This document shows positions 7,590 through 16,206 of a stretch of DNA of 64,000 nucleotides, in pieces. Source of the DNA: 2-02-FULL-55-14 sp964581115 (GTDB taxonomy: Bacteria; Bacteroidota; Ignavibacteria; UBA10030). How positions within the stretch are numbered: the first letter of the stretch is position 1; each line of letters begins with the position of its first letter. Under the pieces are notes generated by a model. It did no database searches. It was not told the DNA's origin and worked only from the letters and a program-made list of their open reading frames with translations. The stretch lies in NCBI GenBank assembly GCA_964581115.1, contig CAZOMY010000013.1, positions 13,788 to 77,787 on the forward strand. Direction: 5' to 3'. The position numbers were made by a program, and so were the translations under genes.

Positions 7590-9578
7590 GTGAAGCATCT
7601 CATCTTCTGGGTTGTAGCGTTGGCTGCTTTTGGATACTTCGGCGTGAGCATGCGCCGACTCATCCACCATCTGCGTGTTGGAAAGCCCGAGAACCGGCTC
7701 GACAACCTCCGAGAACGCTTCGTGCAGACGCTCAAAGTGGCGTTGGGCCAATCGAAGCTCTTCCGCGAGCCGGGTCCAGGGCTGATGCACGCGCTGATCT
7801 TCTGGGGTTTCGTTGTTCTGCTGTCGGCTGTCGTCGAGGCCCTGCTTGAAGGGCTCATCCCCGGCTTCGCCCTGTCGCATGTGCTGCCCGACGGATTGTT
7901 CCGGGTCATCGCTTTCTCGCAAGAGCTGTTCGGAGCGGGCGTCGTCATCGGCGTCGTCTGGGCGATCGTTCGCCGGCTGTTCGTACGGCCTGCGCGGCTT
8001 TCGTTGGAAGGTCACAGCGCGCTCGATGCCATCGCGATCCTGACCGCCATCGGCATGATCATGGTGACGATGTTCGGACAGAACGCTACCCGCCTGCACA
8101 TCGACCAGGCCGACTTCGCCTCTGCGCGCGTCATCTCCGCGGCCTTCACGGGATGGTTCGCGCAGATGGATGCCGAAACGCTGGACGTCTGGTTCCACAT
8201 CTTCTGGTGGACCCACATCGTCCTCGTTCTGGGCTTTCTCAATTATCTTCCGGCCTCCAAACACCTCCACGTCATCACTTCGGTCCCGAATGTCTTCTTG
8301 GGCCGGACAACGCCCAAGGGTTTCCTCAAACCGATCGACCTGGAGGCCGAAGGAGTGGAGAAGTTCGGCGCATCCGACGTCGACGACCTGACGTGGAAAC
8401 AGATCCTGGACGGATACACGTGCACGGAGTGCGGACGCTGTTCGGCCTCATGCCCGGCGCATTTGACGGGCAAGCCCCTTTCGCCACGGAAGATCATCAT
8501 GGACATCCGGCGCCGCTCGGAAGCCAAAGGAACGGGCCCGAACGGCGGCGGGGAGAAGCCGCTCGTGAACGGCTACATCACGCCCGAAGAGCTGTTTGCC
8601 TGCACCACCTGTATGGCGTGTGTGCAGGAATGCCCGGTCGGCATCGAGCACGTCGACGCGATTGTCGACATGCGGCGACATCTGGTGCTGATGGAGTCGA
8701 ACTTCCCGCCTGAGGTGCAGACCGTCTTCAGGAACCTCGAGAACAACGGCACACCATGGGCCTTTCCGTTATCCGCCCGGGCTGATTGGGCGGAAGGGCT
8801 CGACATCCCCCGCATGGCCGACCGGCCGGACGTCGATGTGCTGTTCTGGGTGGGTTGTGCCGGGTCCTACGACGCTCGATACCAGAACGTGTCGCGCGCC
8901 TTCGCGGACCTGATGAAGAAGGCGGGGGTGCGATTCGCCATTCTGGGCACAGAGGAGAAATGTACGGGCGACTCGGCACGTCGCATCGGCAATGAGTACC
9001 TCGCGCAAATGCTCATCAAAGAGAACGTCGCCACGCTCAACCGTTACAACGTCTCGACGATCGTCACCAGCTGTCCGCACTGCTTCAATATGTTGCGCAA
9101 CGAGTATCCTTCGTTCGGCGGCAACTACCGGGTCATGCACCACACGGACTTCCTGGTACAGCTCATCGATGCCGGGCGGCTGCCGATCGCCCGCGAGCAG
9201 GCGGCGAAGGTGACGTTCCACGATTCATGCTACCTGGGGCGGTACAACGACGTGTATGACGCCCCTCGTTCCGTACTCTCGTCGGTCCCGGGTGTCGAGA
9301 CCGTCGAGATGGAGCGCTCAAAGTCGCGAGGCCTCTGTTGCGGGGCCGGCGGCGGCAGGATGTGGATGGAGGAGACCGTGGGCAAGCGCGTGAACATCGA
9401 GCGGACGGAGGAAGCGCTGGCCACCGACGCCGCCGTGATCGGCACGGCCTGTCCGTTCTGCATGACGATGATGAATGACGGCGTCAAGGCGAAGGAGGCG
9501 TCGGACCGGGTCTCTGTGAAGGACGTGGCGGAGGTGCTGCATGCCGCCGTTTCCGGTAGCGGCGATACTCGGGCGTAA
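7590..9578 (+). CDS. FadF/EMO-like membrane Fe-S oxidoreductase (HdrD-type CCG domains)
   Basis: The product (662 residues from GTG 7590) starts with about five membrane helices of nitrate-reductase-gamma type (residues 1-235). A ferredoxin-type pair of [4Fe-4S] motifs follows (CTECGRCSASCP and CTTCMACVQECP), then two cysteine-rich CCG domains (WVGCAGS...CPHCFNM and FHDSCYLG...CCGAGGG...ACPFCMT). This order matches proteins proposed to pass electrons from electron-transfer flavoprotein to menaquinone (FadF, EMO). No etfAB is adjacent, so that role is inference. GAGGTGATC precedes GTG 7590; a GTG at 7524 would add 22 residues with no hydrophobic content. Confidence 0.88.
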   Translation: MKHLIFWVVALAAFGYFGVSMRRLIHHLRVGKPENRLDNLRERFVQTLKVALGQSKLFREPGPGLMHALIFWGFVVLLSAVVEALLEGLIPGFALSHVLPDGLFRVIAFSQELFGAGVVIGVVWAIVRRLFVRPARLSLEGHSALDAIAILTAIGMIMVTMFGQNATRLHIDQADFASARVISAAFTGWFAQMDAETLDVWFHIFWWTHIVLVLGFLNYLPASKHLHVITSVPNVFLGRTTPKGFLKPIDLEAEGVEKFGASDVDDLTWKQILDGYTCTECGRCSASCPAHLTGKPLSPRKIIMDIRRRSEAKGTGPNGGGEKPLVNGYITPEELFACTTCMACVQECPVGIEHVDAIVDMRRHLVLMESNFPPEVQTVFRNLENNGTPWAFPLSARADWAEGLDIPRMADRPDVDVLFWVGCAGSYDARYQNVSRAFADLMKKAGVRFAILGTEEKCTGDSARRIGNEYLAQMLIKENVATLNRYNVSTIVTSCPHCFNMLRNEYPSFGGNYRVMHHTDFLVQLIDAGRLPIAREQAAKVTFHDSCYLGRYNDVYDAPRSVLSSVPGVETVEMERSKSRGLCCGAGGGRMWMEETVGKRVNIERTEEALATDAAVIGTACPFCMTMMNDGVKAKEASDRVSVKDVAEVLHAAVSGSGDTRA

Positions 9579-9612
9579 CTTTCGTCCGGCTTTTACGTTC
9601 ACCTTCGTTGTC

Positions 9613-11958
9613 ATGCTGCGCCTTCGGGTCCGTTCGTTCCTGCTTCTGGTGTTCTGTGCGGGTGCGCTCAGCCGCCTCGCGATCGCGCAGACCTCCACCC
9701 TCTCTGGTGTCGTGTTCGACGCCGCCACCGGAGATCGCCTGCCCGCCGCCACGGTCCGCGTCGTCGGCACCGACCGTGGCACCATTGCCAATGCCGACGG
9801 CTCATACCGTCTCTCCCTCGCGAACGGTCCCTGGCGCATCGCCGCCTCCTTTGTGGGCTATCGGCCCGACACCGTCGGTGTGATGCTCGACGGGCCAACG
9901 GTTGTCAACATACGGCTCGAACCTTCGCCGATCCGTCTGGCGGAGGTGGTGGTGTCGGGTGAAGACCCCGCGGTCGCCATCATGCGGCGCGTCATCGAAG
10001 AGAAACGGCGCCGGAATGTGACGCTCGAAACCTATCACTTCGAAGCATTTACGCGTCAGATCCTGCGCAGCGATACGAGCATTGCGTCGATCATGGAGAG
10101 TTATTCGTCCGGATACTGGCGGTCCGGCGACACGCTCCGGGAGGTGATCCGACAGAAGCGACAGACGGAGAACTTGAGCATGAGCCAGAACTTCGCGCAG
10201 GTGGGAGGGATCACCAACTTCTATGAAGACGAGATCCCGTTTGGCGGATACCGATTTGTCGGACCGACATCGCCGGATGCCTTCGACTACTATGATTTCC
10301 GTCTCGATCGTTCTTTCAAGCAGGATGGGAACACCATCTTCGTGATCCAGCTGAGGCCGAACACGCGCTTGACGCCGTTGCTCGACGGCGAGGTCCAGGT
10401 CGTGGATGAGCGATTCGTCCTTGCCGGCGTTGACGTCCGCCCGAATGAGGCCTTCATTATTCCGTTCATCTCCGATTTCGAGGTCCGCTCGCGGCAGCAA
10501 TTCGCTCCGATCCAAGAGCGGTACTGGCTCCCGGTGGATATTCGCACATCGGTCCGAGCGAGCGTGTCGTTGGCGGCCTTCAAGTTACCGACGATCAGCT
10601 TTGAGCAAACGTCGACCATATACGACTACCAGATCAACGTGCCGGTCCCGGATTCGCTCTTCCGTCAACGACGCGTTCAGGTCGATTCCGCAGCGAACCG
10701 GTTCGATTCGATCTTCTGGAGGCAACGCGAGGTTCTGCCCCTGACGACAGAACAGGCCGAGGCGTACCGGACGATCGACAGTACAAAGACGCTCGACAAG
10801 GTGTTCCGTCCGACGGGTCCGCTGGCCGACGCCGACAGTTCATCGCTGCTGGGCAAGGTCTTCTCCGCGCTTGCGTACGCCGACCTCCGATTCAACCGCG
10901 TACTCGGCGGCTTCATCGGAGGACGCTATTCCACCGACACCATTGGAGGCCGATGGATGGTCAAGGCCGGAGCGGGCTACGGGTTTGCGGAGCACCGGTG
11001 GTCGGCCTCGGCCGGCATCTCGGCTCTGGTCGAGCGATCGAACCGACTGACCCTCGGCGTCGATCTGTATCGCGACGTCGTGCCGGTTTCGAATGAGGGA
11101 AAGCATGTGGAGTTGTCGAACATCGTCACGGCGCTCTTCGACAAGAACGACTACTTCGACTATCTTTCGGTTCGAGGCGGCAGGGTGTGGGCAACGATGC
11201 GACCGCTGCGGAAGCTTTCGTTGCGTGCTGACGCGACTGTTGAGGACCATCGGCCCTCGACGAAGAACACCGACTTCAGCCTGTTCTACCGCAGTCGGGC
11301 GTTCCGTCCGCAACCCGCGGCCGACGCGGGCCGGGTTCATTCGATCACGGCGTCGCTGCGGTGGGGCGATGAGGCGCTGCCGATCAACATCATCCACGCC
11401 GACGAGATGCGAATCGCGTTGGAGGCGGCCGACCCGTCGATTCTGGGGGGCGACATGCGATTCATGCGTTGGTCGCTTCAGGGATCGTATCGGATCTCAA
11501 CGCTCTCCAACCGCGGTCCGTTCGGCCCCTATCTGGCGGCGTATCTCACCGCCGGTCTGGCGACCGGGAGGGTGCCCGTGCAACGGCTCTTCTCACTCGA
11601 GACGCAATCATCCAGCTACGCGCCGCTCGGGGCGCTTCGTGGAGCGTCGGTGAAAGAATTTGCGGGCGACCGCTACGTCGTGCTTTCGCTCGAGCACAAC
11701 TTTCGAAGCAACTTCTTTCTCTGGTTAGGCATTCCGTACTTCTACAAGAACGCGTACGAGACCATCGTGACGGCTGTCGTTGCGTCGAGCGCATTTGCGA
11801 CCCGAACGGCGACGCTCGGTGCGGCGACGCGCGGCATTTACACCGAAGCCGGATTCGCCGTCGGAAGGATCTTCCAACTTCTGCGCCTGGACCTCACCTA
11901 TCGTTTCACCGCTCCCCGCGGCCTGCATCTGACGCTTGGCGTCAGTCAACTGCTGTAA
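9613..11958 (+). CDS. DUF5686/carboxypeptidase-regulatory-like outer-membrane protein
   Basis: 781 residues. A signal peptide (LRLRVRSFLLLVFCAGALS...AQ) is followed by a carboxypeptidase-regulatory-like domain (about 27-105). Then comes the DUF5686 core, recognised by VVVSGEDPAVAIMRRVIEE and the following Y-rich helix-strand segment, and a long beta-barrel-like C-terminus. The family is an outer-membrane protein group of unknown function in Bacteroidota. An ATG at 9541 would run back inside the upstream gene; ATG 9613 directly precedes the signal peptide and was preferred. No partner gene is obvious. Confidence 0.85.
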   Translation: MLRLRVRSFLLLVFCAGALSRLAIAQTSTLSGVVFDAATGDRLPAATVRVVGTDRGTIANADGSYRLSLANGPWRIAASFVGYRPDTVGVMLDGPTVVNIRLEPSPIRLAEVVVSGEDPAVAIMRRVIEEKRRRNVTLETYHFEAFTRQILRSDTSIASIMESYSSGYWRSGDTLREVIRQKRQTENLSMSQNFAQVGGITNFYEDEIPFGGYRFVGPTSPDAFDYYDFRLDRSFKQDGNTIFVIQLRPNTRLTPLLDGEVQVVDERFVLAGVDVRPNEAFIIPFISDFEVRSRQQFAPIQERYWLPVDIRTSVRASVSLAAFKLPTISFEQTSTIYDYQINVPVPDSLFRQRRVQVDSAANRFDSIFWRQREVLPLTTEQAEAYRTIDSTKTLDKVFRPTGPLADADSSSLLGKVFSALAYADLRFNRVLGGFIGGRYSTDTIGGRWMVKAGAGYGFAEHRWSASAGISALVERSNRLTLGVDLYRDVVPVSNEGKHVELSNIVTALFDKNDYFDYLSVRGGRVWATMRPLRKLSLRADATVEDHRPSTKNTDFSLFYRSRAFRPQPAADAGRVHSITASLRWGDEALPINIIHADEMRIALEAADPSILGGDMRFMRWSLQGSYRISTLSNRGPFGPYLAAYLTAGLATGRVPVQRLFSLETQSSSYAPLGALRGASVKEFAGDRYVVLSLEHNFRSNFFLWLGIPYFYKNAYETIVTAVVASSAFATRTATLGAATRGIYTEAGFAVGRIFQLLRLDLTYRFTAPRGLHLTLGVSQLL

Positions 11959-12021
11959 CGCTCCCTTCGCCATTCTCCCTTCGATGAAGTCCTCCGCCAT
12001 TCCCGGAGGGCGTCTGCGCAT

Positions 12022-12066
12022 GTTAAGAATGCGTTAAGCGACGTTGAGACATCATACAAACTTAAC
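12022..12066 (+). promoter_or_regulatory. Candidate Pho box upstream of phytase
   Basis: Three direct repeats (GTTAAG 12022-12027, GTTAAG 12033-12038, GTTGAG 12043-12048) are spaced 11 and 10 bases, so one helical turn apart. An inverted copy CTTAAC lies at 12061-12066. The spacing and TTAA core resemble PhoP/PhoB-type operators, and the gene downstream is a phosphate-scavenging phytase. Assignment to a PhoB/PhoP-like regulator is inference; no regulator gene is in the window. Confidence 0.5.
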
Positions 12067-12123
12067 CGTGCGCATGATGCATTCCAGGATTTCTCCTCCG
12101 ATGTTCTGAACACTTCCAACACC

Positions 12124-13209
12124 ATGTTTCCAATGGTACGAACGCTTCTGGCCTTTCCCATCCTCGCACTGCTCCTTGTCACCTCCTGCTCCCCGTCCGT
12201 TCAACGCCCTCCGATCCTTTATGAGGTAAGGGCGGAGATCGAGACCGATCCGGTCGCGGCAGATGGAGACGCCGCCGACGATCCGGCCATTTGGGTTCAT
12301 CCGACCGACGTTTCGCGGTCGATGATCATCGCAACGGACAAGAAGGCCGGCCTGAGGGTCTACGATCTGCAAGGTCAACAGCGGCAATTCATTCCGGGCT
12401 CTCTCCCGAACAACGTGGACCTGCGGTACGGATTCATGCTTGCCGGGAGGGCTCGAGCGATCGTCGGGGTATCGGACCGTCTGCGGAACGGCCTGCTGTT
12501 CTTTGCCGTCGACGACAGCACGGGCTTACTGACCCTCGCCAGCGACACGGCTCAGGGTCTGCGGTCTGGAGTCGACGAGGTCTATGGATTCTGCATGTAC
12601 CTGAGCCACACCGGGGACCATTATGCCTTCGTCAACGGTAAGAACGGTTCGATCGAACAGTGGCGCCTAGCCGACGACGGAAATGGCCTCGTGACCGGCG
12701 AGGTGGTCCGGACGCTTCGAGTACCGACGCAACCCGAAGGGATGGTCGCCGACGACGCCGCCGGCCGTCTGTATGTAGGTGAAGAGCAGGTTGGCGTCTG
12801 GTTGTTCGGGGCCGAACCGGCCGACTCGACCATGGGCCGCACCGTCGCTGCGATAGGACCGGAGCTGTCGCCCGACGTGGAGGGACTTGCTCTCGCTGCC
12901 GACAGTGGCGGGGTGCGCTACCTCGTTGTCTCATCCCAGGGGAACTCGACCTATTCCGTCTATGATATTGCGGCCAACCACGCGTACCGCGGAAGCTTTG
13001 CCGTCACCGAGGGGCCTTCGATCGACGGGACGCAGGAGACGGACGGTCTCGAGATCACGAACATCGGGTTGGGCGCACGCTTTCCGCGGGGGGTGTTCAT
13101 CGCGCAGGACGGCCATAATCCCGGATCCTGGCAGAACTTCAAGCTGGTGTCGTGGGAGAGGATCGCCCGTTCCTTCTCCCCGCCCCTCGACCTGCCCCTC
13201 GAGCCATAG
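12124..13209 (+). CDS. 3-phytase, beta-propeller type, lipoprotein
   Basis: A 361-residue protein with a lipoprotein signal peptide (LVTSC, Cys22) and then the beta-propeller phytase fold. The signatures AADDPAIWVHPTD, TDKKAGLRVYDLQG and NNVDLRYGF, and the later GLEITNIGLG, are typical of calcium-dependent phytases that release phosphate from inositol hexakisphosphate. Lipidation would tether it to the outer membrane. A TonB receptor gene follows after a 63-base gap with its own ribosome site, so the two are likely one operon. A direct-repeat operator candidate lies about 60-100 bases upstream. ATG at the fourth codon is an alternative start. Confidence 0.93.
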   Translation: MFPMVRTLLAFPILALLLVTSCSPSVQRPPILYEVRAEIETDPVAADGDAADDPAIWVHPTDVSRSMIIATDKKAGLRVYDLQGQQRQFIPGSLPNNVDLRYGFMLAGRARAIVGVSDRLRNGLLFFAVDDSTGLLTLASDTAQGLRSGVDEVYGFCMYLSHTGDHYAFVNGKNGSIEQWRLADDGNGLVTGEVVRTLRVPTQPEGMVADDAAGRLYVGEEQVGVWLFGAEPADSTMGRTVAAIGPELSPDVEGLALAADSGGVRYLVVSSQGNSTYSVYDIAANHAYRGSFAVTEGPSIDGTQETDGLEITNIGLGARFPRGVFIAQDGHNPGSWQNFKLVSWERIARSFSPPLDLPLEP

Positions 13210-13272
13210 AACCATTACCGCGTTCCGTTGTTCATTGTTCATCGTTCACTCTTCAAGACTAAAGGAGATCGT

Positions 13273-16086
13273 ATGAATCGTTTCCGGAGTCTGTTCTTCA
13301 CCCTGTTGGTGGCGGTCTCCGCCGTGTCGGCGCAGACCGGGTCCGTTTCAGGCCAGATCCGCAGCAAGGAAGGTTTCGCCCTCCCGGGGGCCGCGGTCAT
13401 CCTTCGCGGGACGGGCGTGGGCACGGCGACCGACATCAACGGTCAATTCACGTTCGTTCGTGTTCCCACCGGCCCGCAAGAGCTGGCCGTTTCGTATCTC
13501 GGGTACGCACCGCAGTCGGTCGCGGTCAGCGTCGAGGCCGGACGGACCGTTGACGTCAGGATCGAGTTGGAGCCGACCGTGATCGAAGGCAAGGAGGTCT
13601 TCATCACGGGCGAGCGCATCGAGAGCCAGGCGCGGGCTTTCAACCGGCAGAAGCAGAACTTCAATATCACGAACGTCATCGCCGCCGACCAGATCGGACG
13701 CTTCCCCGACGCCAACATCGGCGATGCGCTGAAGCGTGTCACGGGTATCACGGTGCAGTATGACCAGGGAGAGGCCCGGTTCGGTACGATCCGCGGTACC
13801 GCCCCGGAGCTCAGCTCCGTGATGATCAACGGCGAGCGCATCCCTTCTGCCGAGGCCGAGCGTCGCGCCGTCCAGCTGGACCTCATTCCGTCCGACATGA
13901 TCTCGACGATCGAGGTGAACAAGGCGGTCCTTCCCGACATGGACGGCGACGCCATCGGTGGCTCCATCAATCTCCATACCCGGACGGCGCCAGACCAGCT
14001 CCGCGTATCCGTGACTTCGGGCGGCGGGACGAACTTCATTCGAAGTCTGCCGATCTGGACGGGGAGCGCGGTGGTGGGCCAGCGTCTGTTGGATGGCTCA
14101 CTCGGCATGATCTTCAGCGGGTCGATCCATGACAATCACTTTGGCTCAGACAACGTCGAAGGGGTCTGGACGACCGGAACGTCGGGACAGATCTATCCGA
14201 GCGTGTGGGAGGTCCGTCGCTACGACCTGCGACGCTTGCGTCAGAGCCTTTCGGCCGCGTTCGACTATCAGCTGTCTCCGGGTCACACGCTCATGCTCTC
14301 CGGACTCTACAACAACCGCAAGGACTGGGAGAACCGGTATCGCCTGCGGTTCCTCATCAACAACGAACCCGTGGCCGGCGTCACACAGCACGGAGCGGCT
14401 CGGAATGAGATCCGACGGCAGGTGAAGGGTGGCGACACGCATGTTGACAACGCCCGGCTTGAGGACCAGACGACCTCGCGCTATTCATTGGGTGGACAGC
14501 ATCTGTTCGCCGACCTTGTCAAAGCCGACTGGTCGTTGAGTTATTCGACCGCATCGGAAGACCGTCCGAATGAGCGCTATGCGCAGTTCCGCGTCCGGAG
14601 CTCGGCCAGCCTGCCGCTGCCGATGACGGTGAACCTGTCGAACCTGAGGGAGCCGCAGATCACCCCCACGAATGCGGCCGACGTGGCGCTGACCAACTTC
14701 GGCTTCCATGAGCTGACGGAGGAGTTCCAATGGACCGAGGAGAAGGACCTTGGCTTTCGGTTCAACGTGGAGTTCCCGGTCATTCAGGAAGGGGAGTATC
14801 GCAACACGGTGAAAGTGGGAGGCGCGTACAAGGCAAAAGACAAGACCCGCAACAACGATTTCTATGAGTACGCTCCTGTCGGAGTCTCCACGACCGCCTT
14901 CAACCTGGGTTCGACGTATGTCGACGTCTGGGATGTTTCGCGAAGCGACTTCGAGGCGGGCCCGTATGCTTCCGGCTTCTTTGCCACCAAGTTCTGGCTG
15001 GGCTCACAGCCGCTGGGGGATGCCAGCCGTTGGGCGGGAAGTCAGGTGCAGGAAGAGCGTGCGGTGAACTTCGACGCTTCGGAAACGGTCACGTCCGGCT
15101 ACGCCATGATCGCGCAGAATATCGGAGACCAACTCCGCATTGTCGCGGGTGCGCGCGTTGAGATGACGTCGTATGAGGGGACCGGCCGGCAGTACGACGC
15201 CGATAACGACCTGCTGTCGACGGTCGCCGGTTCGGGCGACTACACCAATGTTCTGCCTGGCGTTCACGCACGGTATCAGCTCGACCCGGTCACGGTCGTC
15301 CGGGCGGCTTGGTCGAACACGATCGCCCGGCCGCGCTACTTCGACCTGGTGCCAGCCCGCGTCGTGAACGTTTCCGACAGCGAGTTGTTCCTCGGCAACC
15401 CCGGACTCAAACCGACGACGTCAATGAACTTCGACGTGATGGGCGAGCGCTATTTCGAGAGCATCGGCATCGTGTCGGCCGGCGTGTTCTACAAGTCGAT
15501 CGACAATTTCATCTACACGCAGGCGACGAGCAACTACGCCGACCCGGTCTCGGCCACGGTCTTCAGCACGATGTTTCAGCCGAAGAACCTCGGGGCGGCG
15601 ACCTTGTTCGGGTTCGAAGCCGGAGTTCAACGGCGACTTGACTTCCTCCCCTCGGTCCTCTCGAACCTGAGCGTCTACGCGAACTACACCTATACCGATT
15701 CGGAGACCGACAACCCGGTTGACATTGCGGCCGGAGCGGCGACGATCGGGAAGATCGACCTGCCGGGAACGGCGACCCATCTGATGAACCTCTCCCTGTC
15801 GTACAACACCGGGTTCATCACGGCGTCGGTGTCGTACAACTACGCGTCATCCTACATCGACCCGGATGAGCTTGACCTGACGCCGGGTCTCGAGCGCTAC
15901 TACGACGCCACGCAATATCTTGATGTCAACCTCTCGGTTCACGTGCTCCCTCAGCTGCGGTTCTTCGTGGAGGCCAATAACCTCCTCAACCAACCCCTTC
16001 GGTACTACGCGGGGACCGTGGATCGGACCTATCAGCAGGAGTTCTACGGCAGCCGGATCACTACCGGCCTGAAGTTCGATCTTTAG
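13273..16086 (+). CDS. TonB-dependent receptor, TonB-Xanth-Caul (TIGR01782)-like, linked to phytase
   Basis: 937 residues. A signal peptide ends at VSAVSAQ; a carboxypeptidase-regulatory-like domain follows (about 20-105). The plug is of the TonB-Xanth-Caul type: ADQIGRFPDANIGDALKRV, RGTAPELSSVMINGERIPS and NKAVLPDMDGDAIGGSINL. A long barrel ends in GLKFDL. AAAGGAG eight bases before ATG 13273 fixes the start over an upstream in-frame ATG. Linkage of beta-propeller phytases with this receptor type is known in other bacteria, so uptake of phytate or its lower inositol phosphates is the likely job. A strong terminator follows. Confidence 0.93.
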   Translation: MNRFRSLFFTLLVAVSAVSAQTGSVSGQIRSKEGFALPGAAVILRGTGVGTATDINGQFTFVRVPTGPQELAVSYLGYAPQSVAVSVEAGRTVDVRIELEPTVIEGKEVFITGERIESQARAFNRQKQNFNITNVIAADQIGRFPDANIGDALKRVTGITVQYDQGEARFGTIRGTAPELSSVMINGERIPSAEAERRAVQLDLIPSDMISTIEVNKAVLPDMDGDAIGGSINLHTRTAPDQLRVSVTSGGGTNFIRSLPIWTGSAVVGQRLLDGSLGMIFSGSIHDNHFGSDNVEGVWTTGTSGQIYPSVWEVRRYDLRRLRQSLSAAFDYQLSPGHTLMLSGLYNNRKDWENRYRLRFLINNEPVAGVTQHGAARNEIRRQVKGGDTHVDNARLEDQTTSRYSLGGQHLFADLVKADWSLSYSTASEDRPNERYAQFRVRSSASLPLPMTVNLSNLREPQITPTNAADVALTNFGFHELTEEFQWTEEKDLGFRFNVEFPVIQEGEYRNTVKVGGAYKAKDKTRNNDFYEYAPVGVSTTAFNLGSTYVDVWDVSRSDFEAGPYASGFFATKFWLGSQPLGDASRWAGSQVQEERAVNFDASETVTSGYAMIAQNIGDQLRIVAGARVEMTSYEGTGRQYDADNDLLSTVAGSGDYTNVLPGVHARYQLDPVTVVRAAWSNTIARPRYFDLVPARVVNVSDSELFLGNPGLKPTTSMNFDVMGERYFESIGIVSAGVFYKSIDNFIYTQATSNYADPVSATVFSTMFQPKNLGAATLFGFEAGVQRRLDFLPSVLSNLSVYANYTYTDSETDNPVDIAAGAATIGKIDLPGTATHLMNLSLSYNTGFITASVSYNYASSYIDPDELDLTPGLERYYDATQYLDVNLSVHVLPQLRFFVEANNLLNQPLRYYAGTVDRTYQQEFYGSRITTGLKFDL

Positions 16087-16105
16087 GCCGCCAAAGCCTT
16101 CACGC

Positions 16106-16145
16106 AACGCCCGCGCGGTCAACGATCGTGCGGGCGTTTGCTTTT
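16106..16145 (+). terminator. Rho-independent terminator after the phytase-receptor operon
   Basis: Perfect 9-bp stem AACGCCCGC (16106-16114) / GCGGGCGTT (16130-16138), then TTGCTTTT. Confidence 0.85.
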
Positions 16146-16168
16146 ACTCCTCCTCTTTCCTAGGTTTT
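16138..16168 (+). promoter_or_regulatory. Promoter TTG-N20-TAGGTTTT
   Basis: TTG at 16138-16140, 20 bases, TAGGTTTT at 16161-16168. The -33 element abuts the terminator stem of the upstream operon; the predicted leader is about 35 bases. Confidence 0.6.
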
Positions 16169-16206
16169 CGGGCCGGTCGTATTCCATCACCCACCGTCGA
16201 CCCTGC

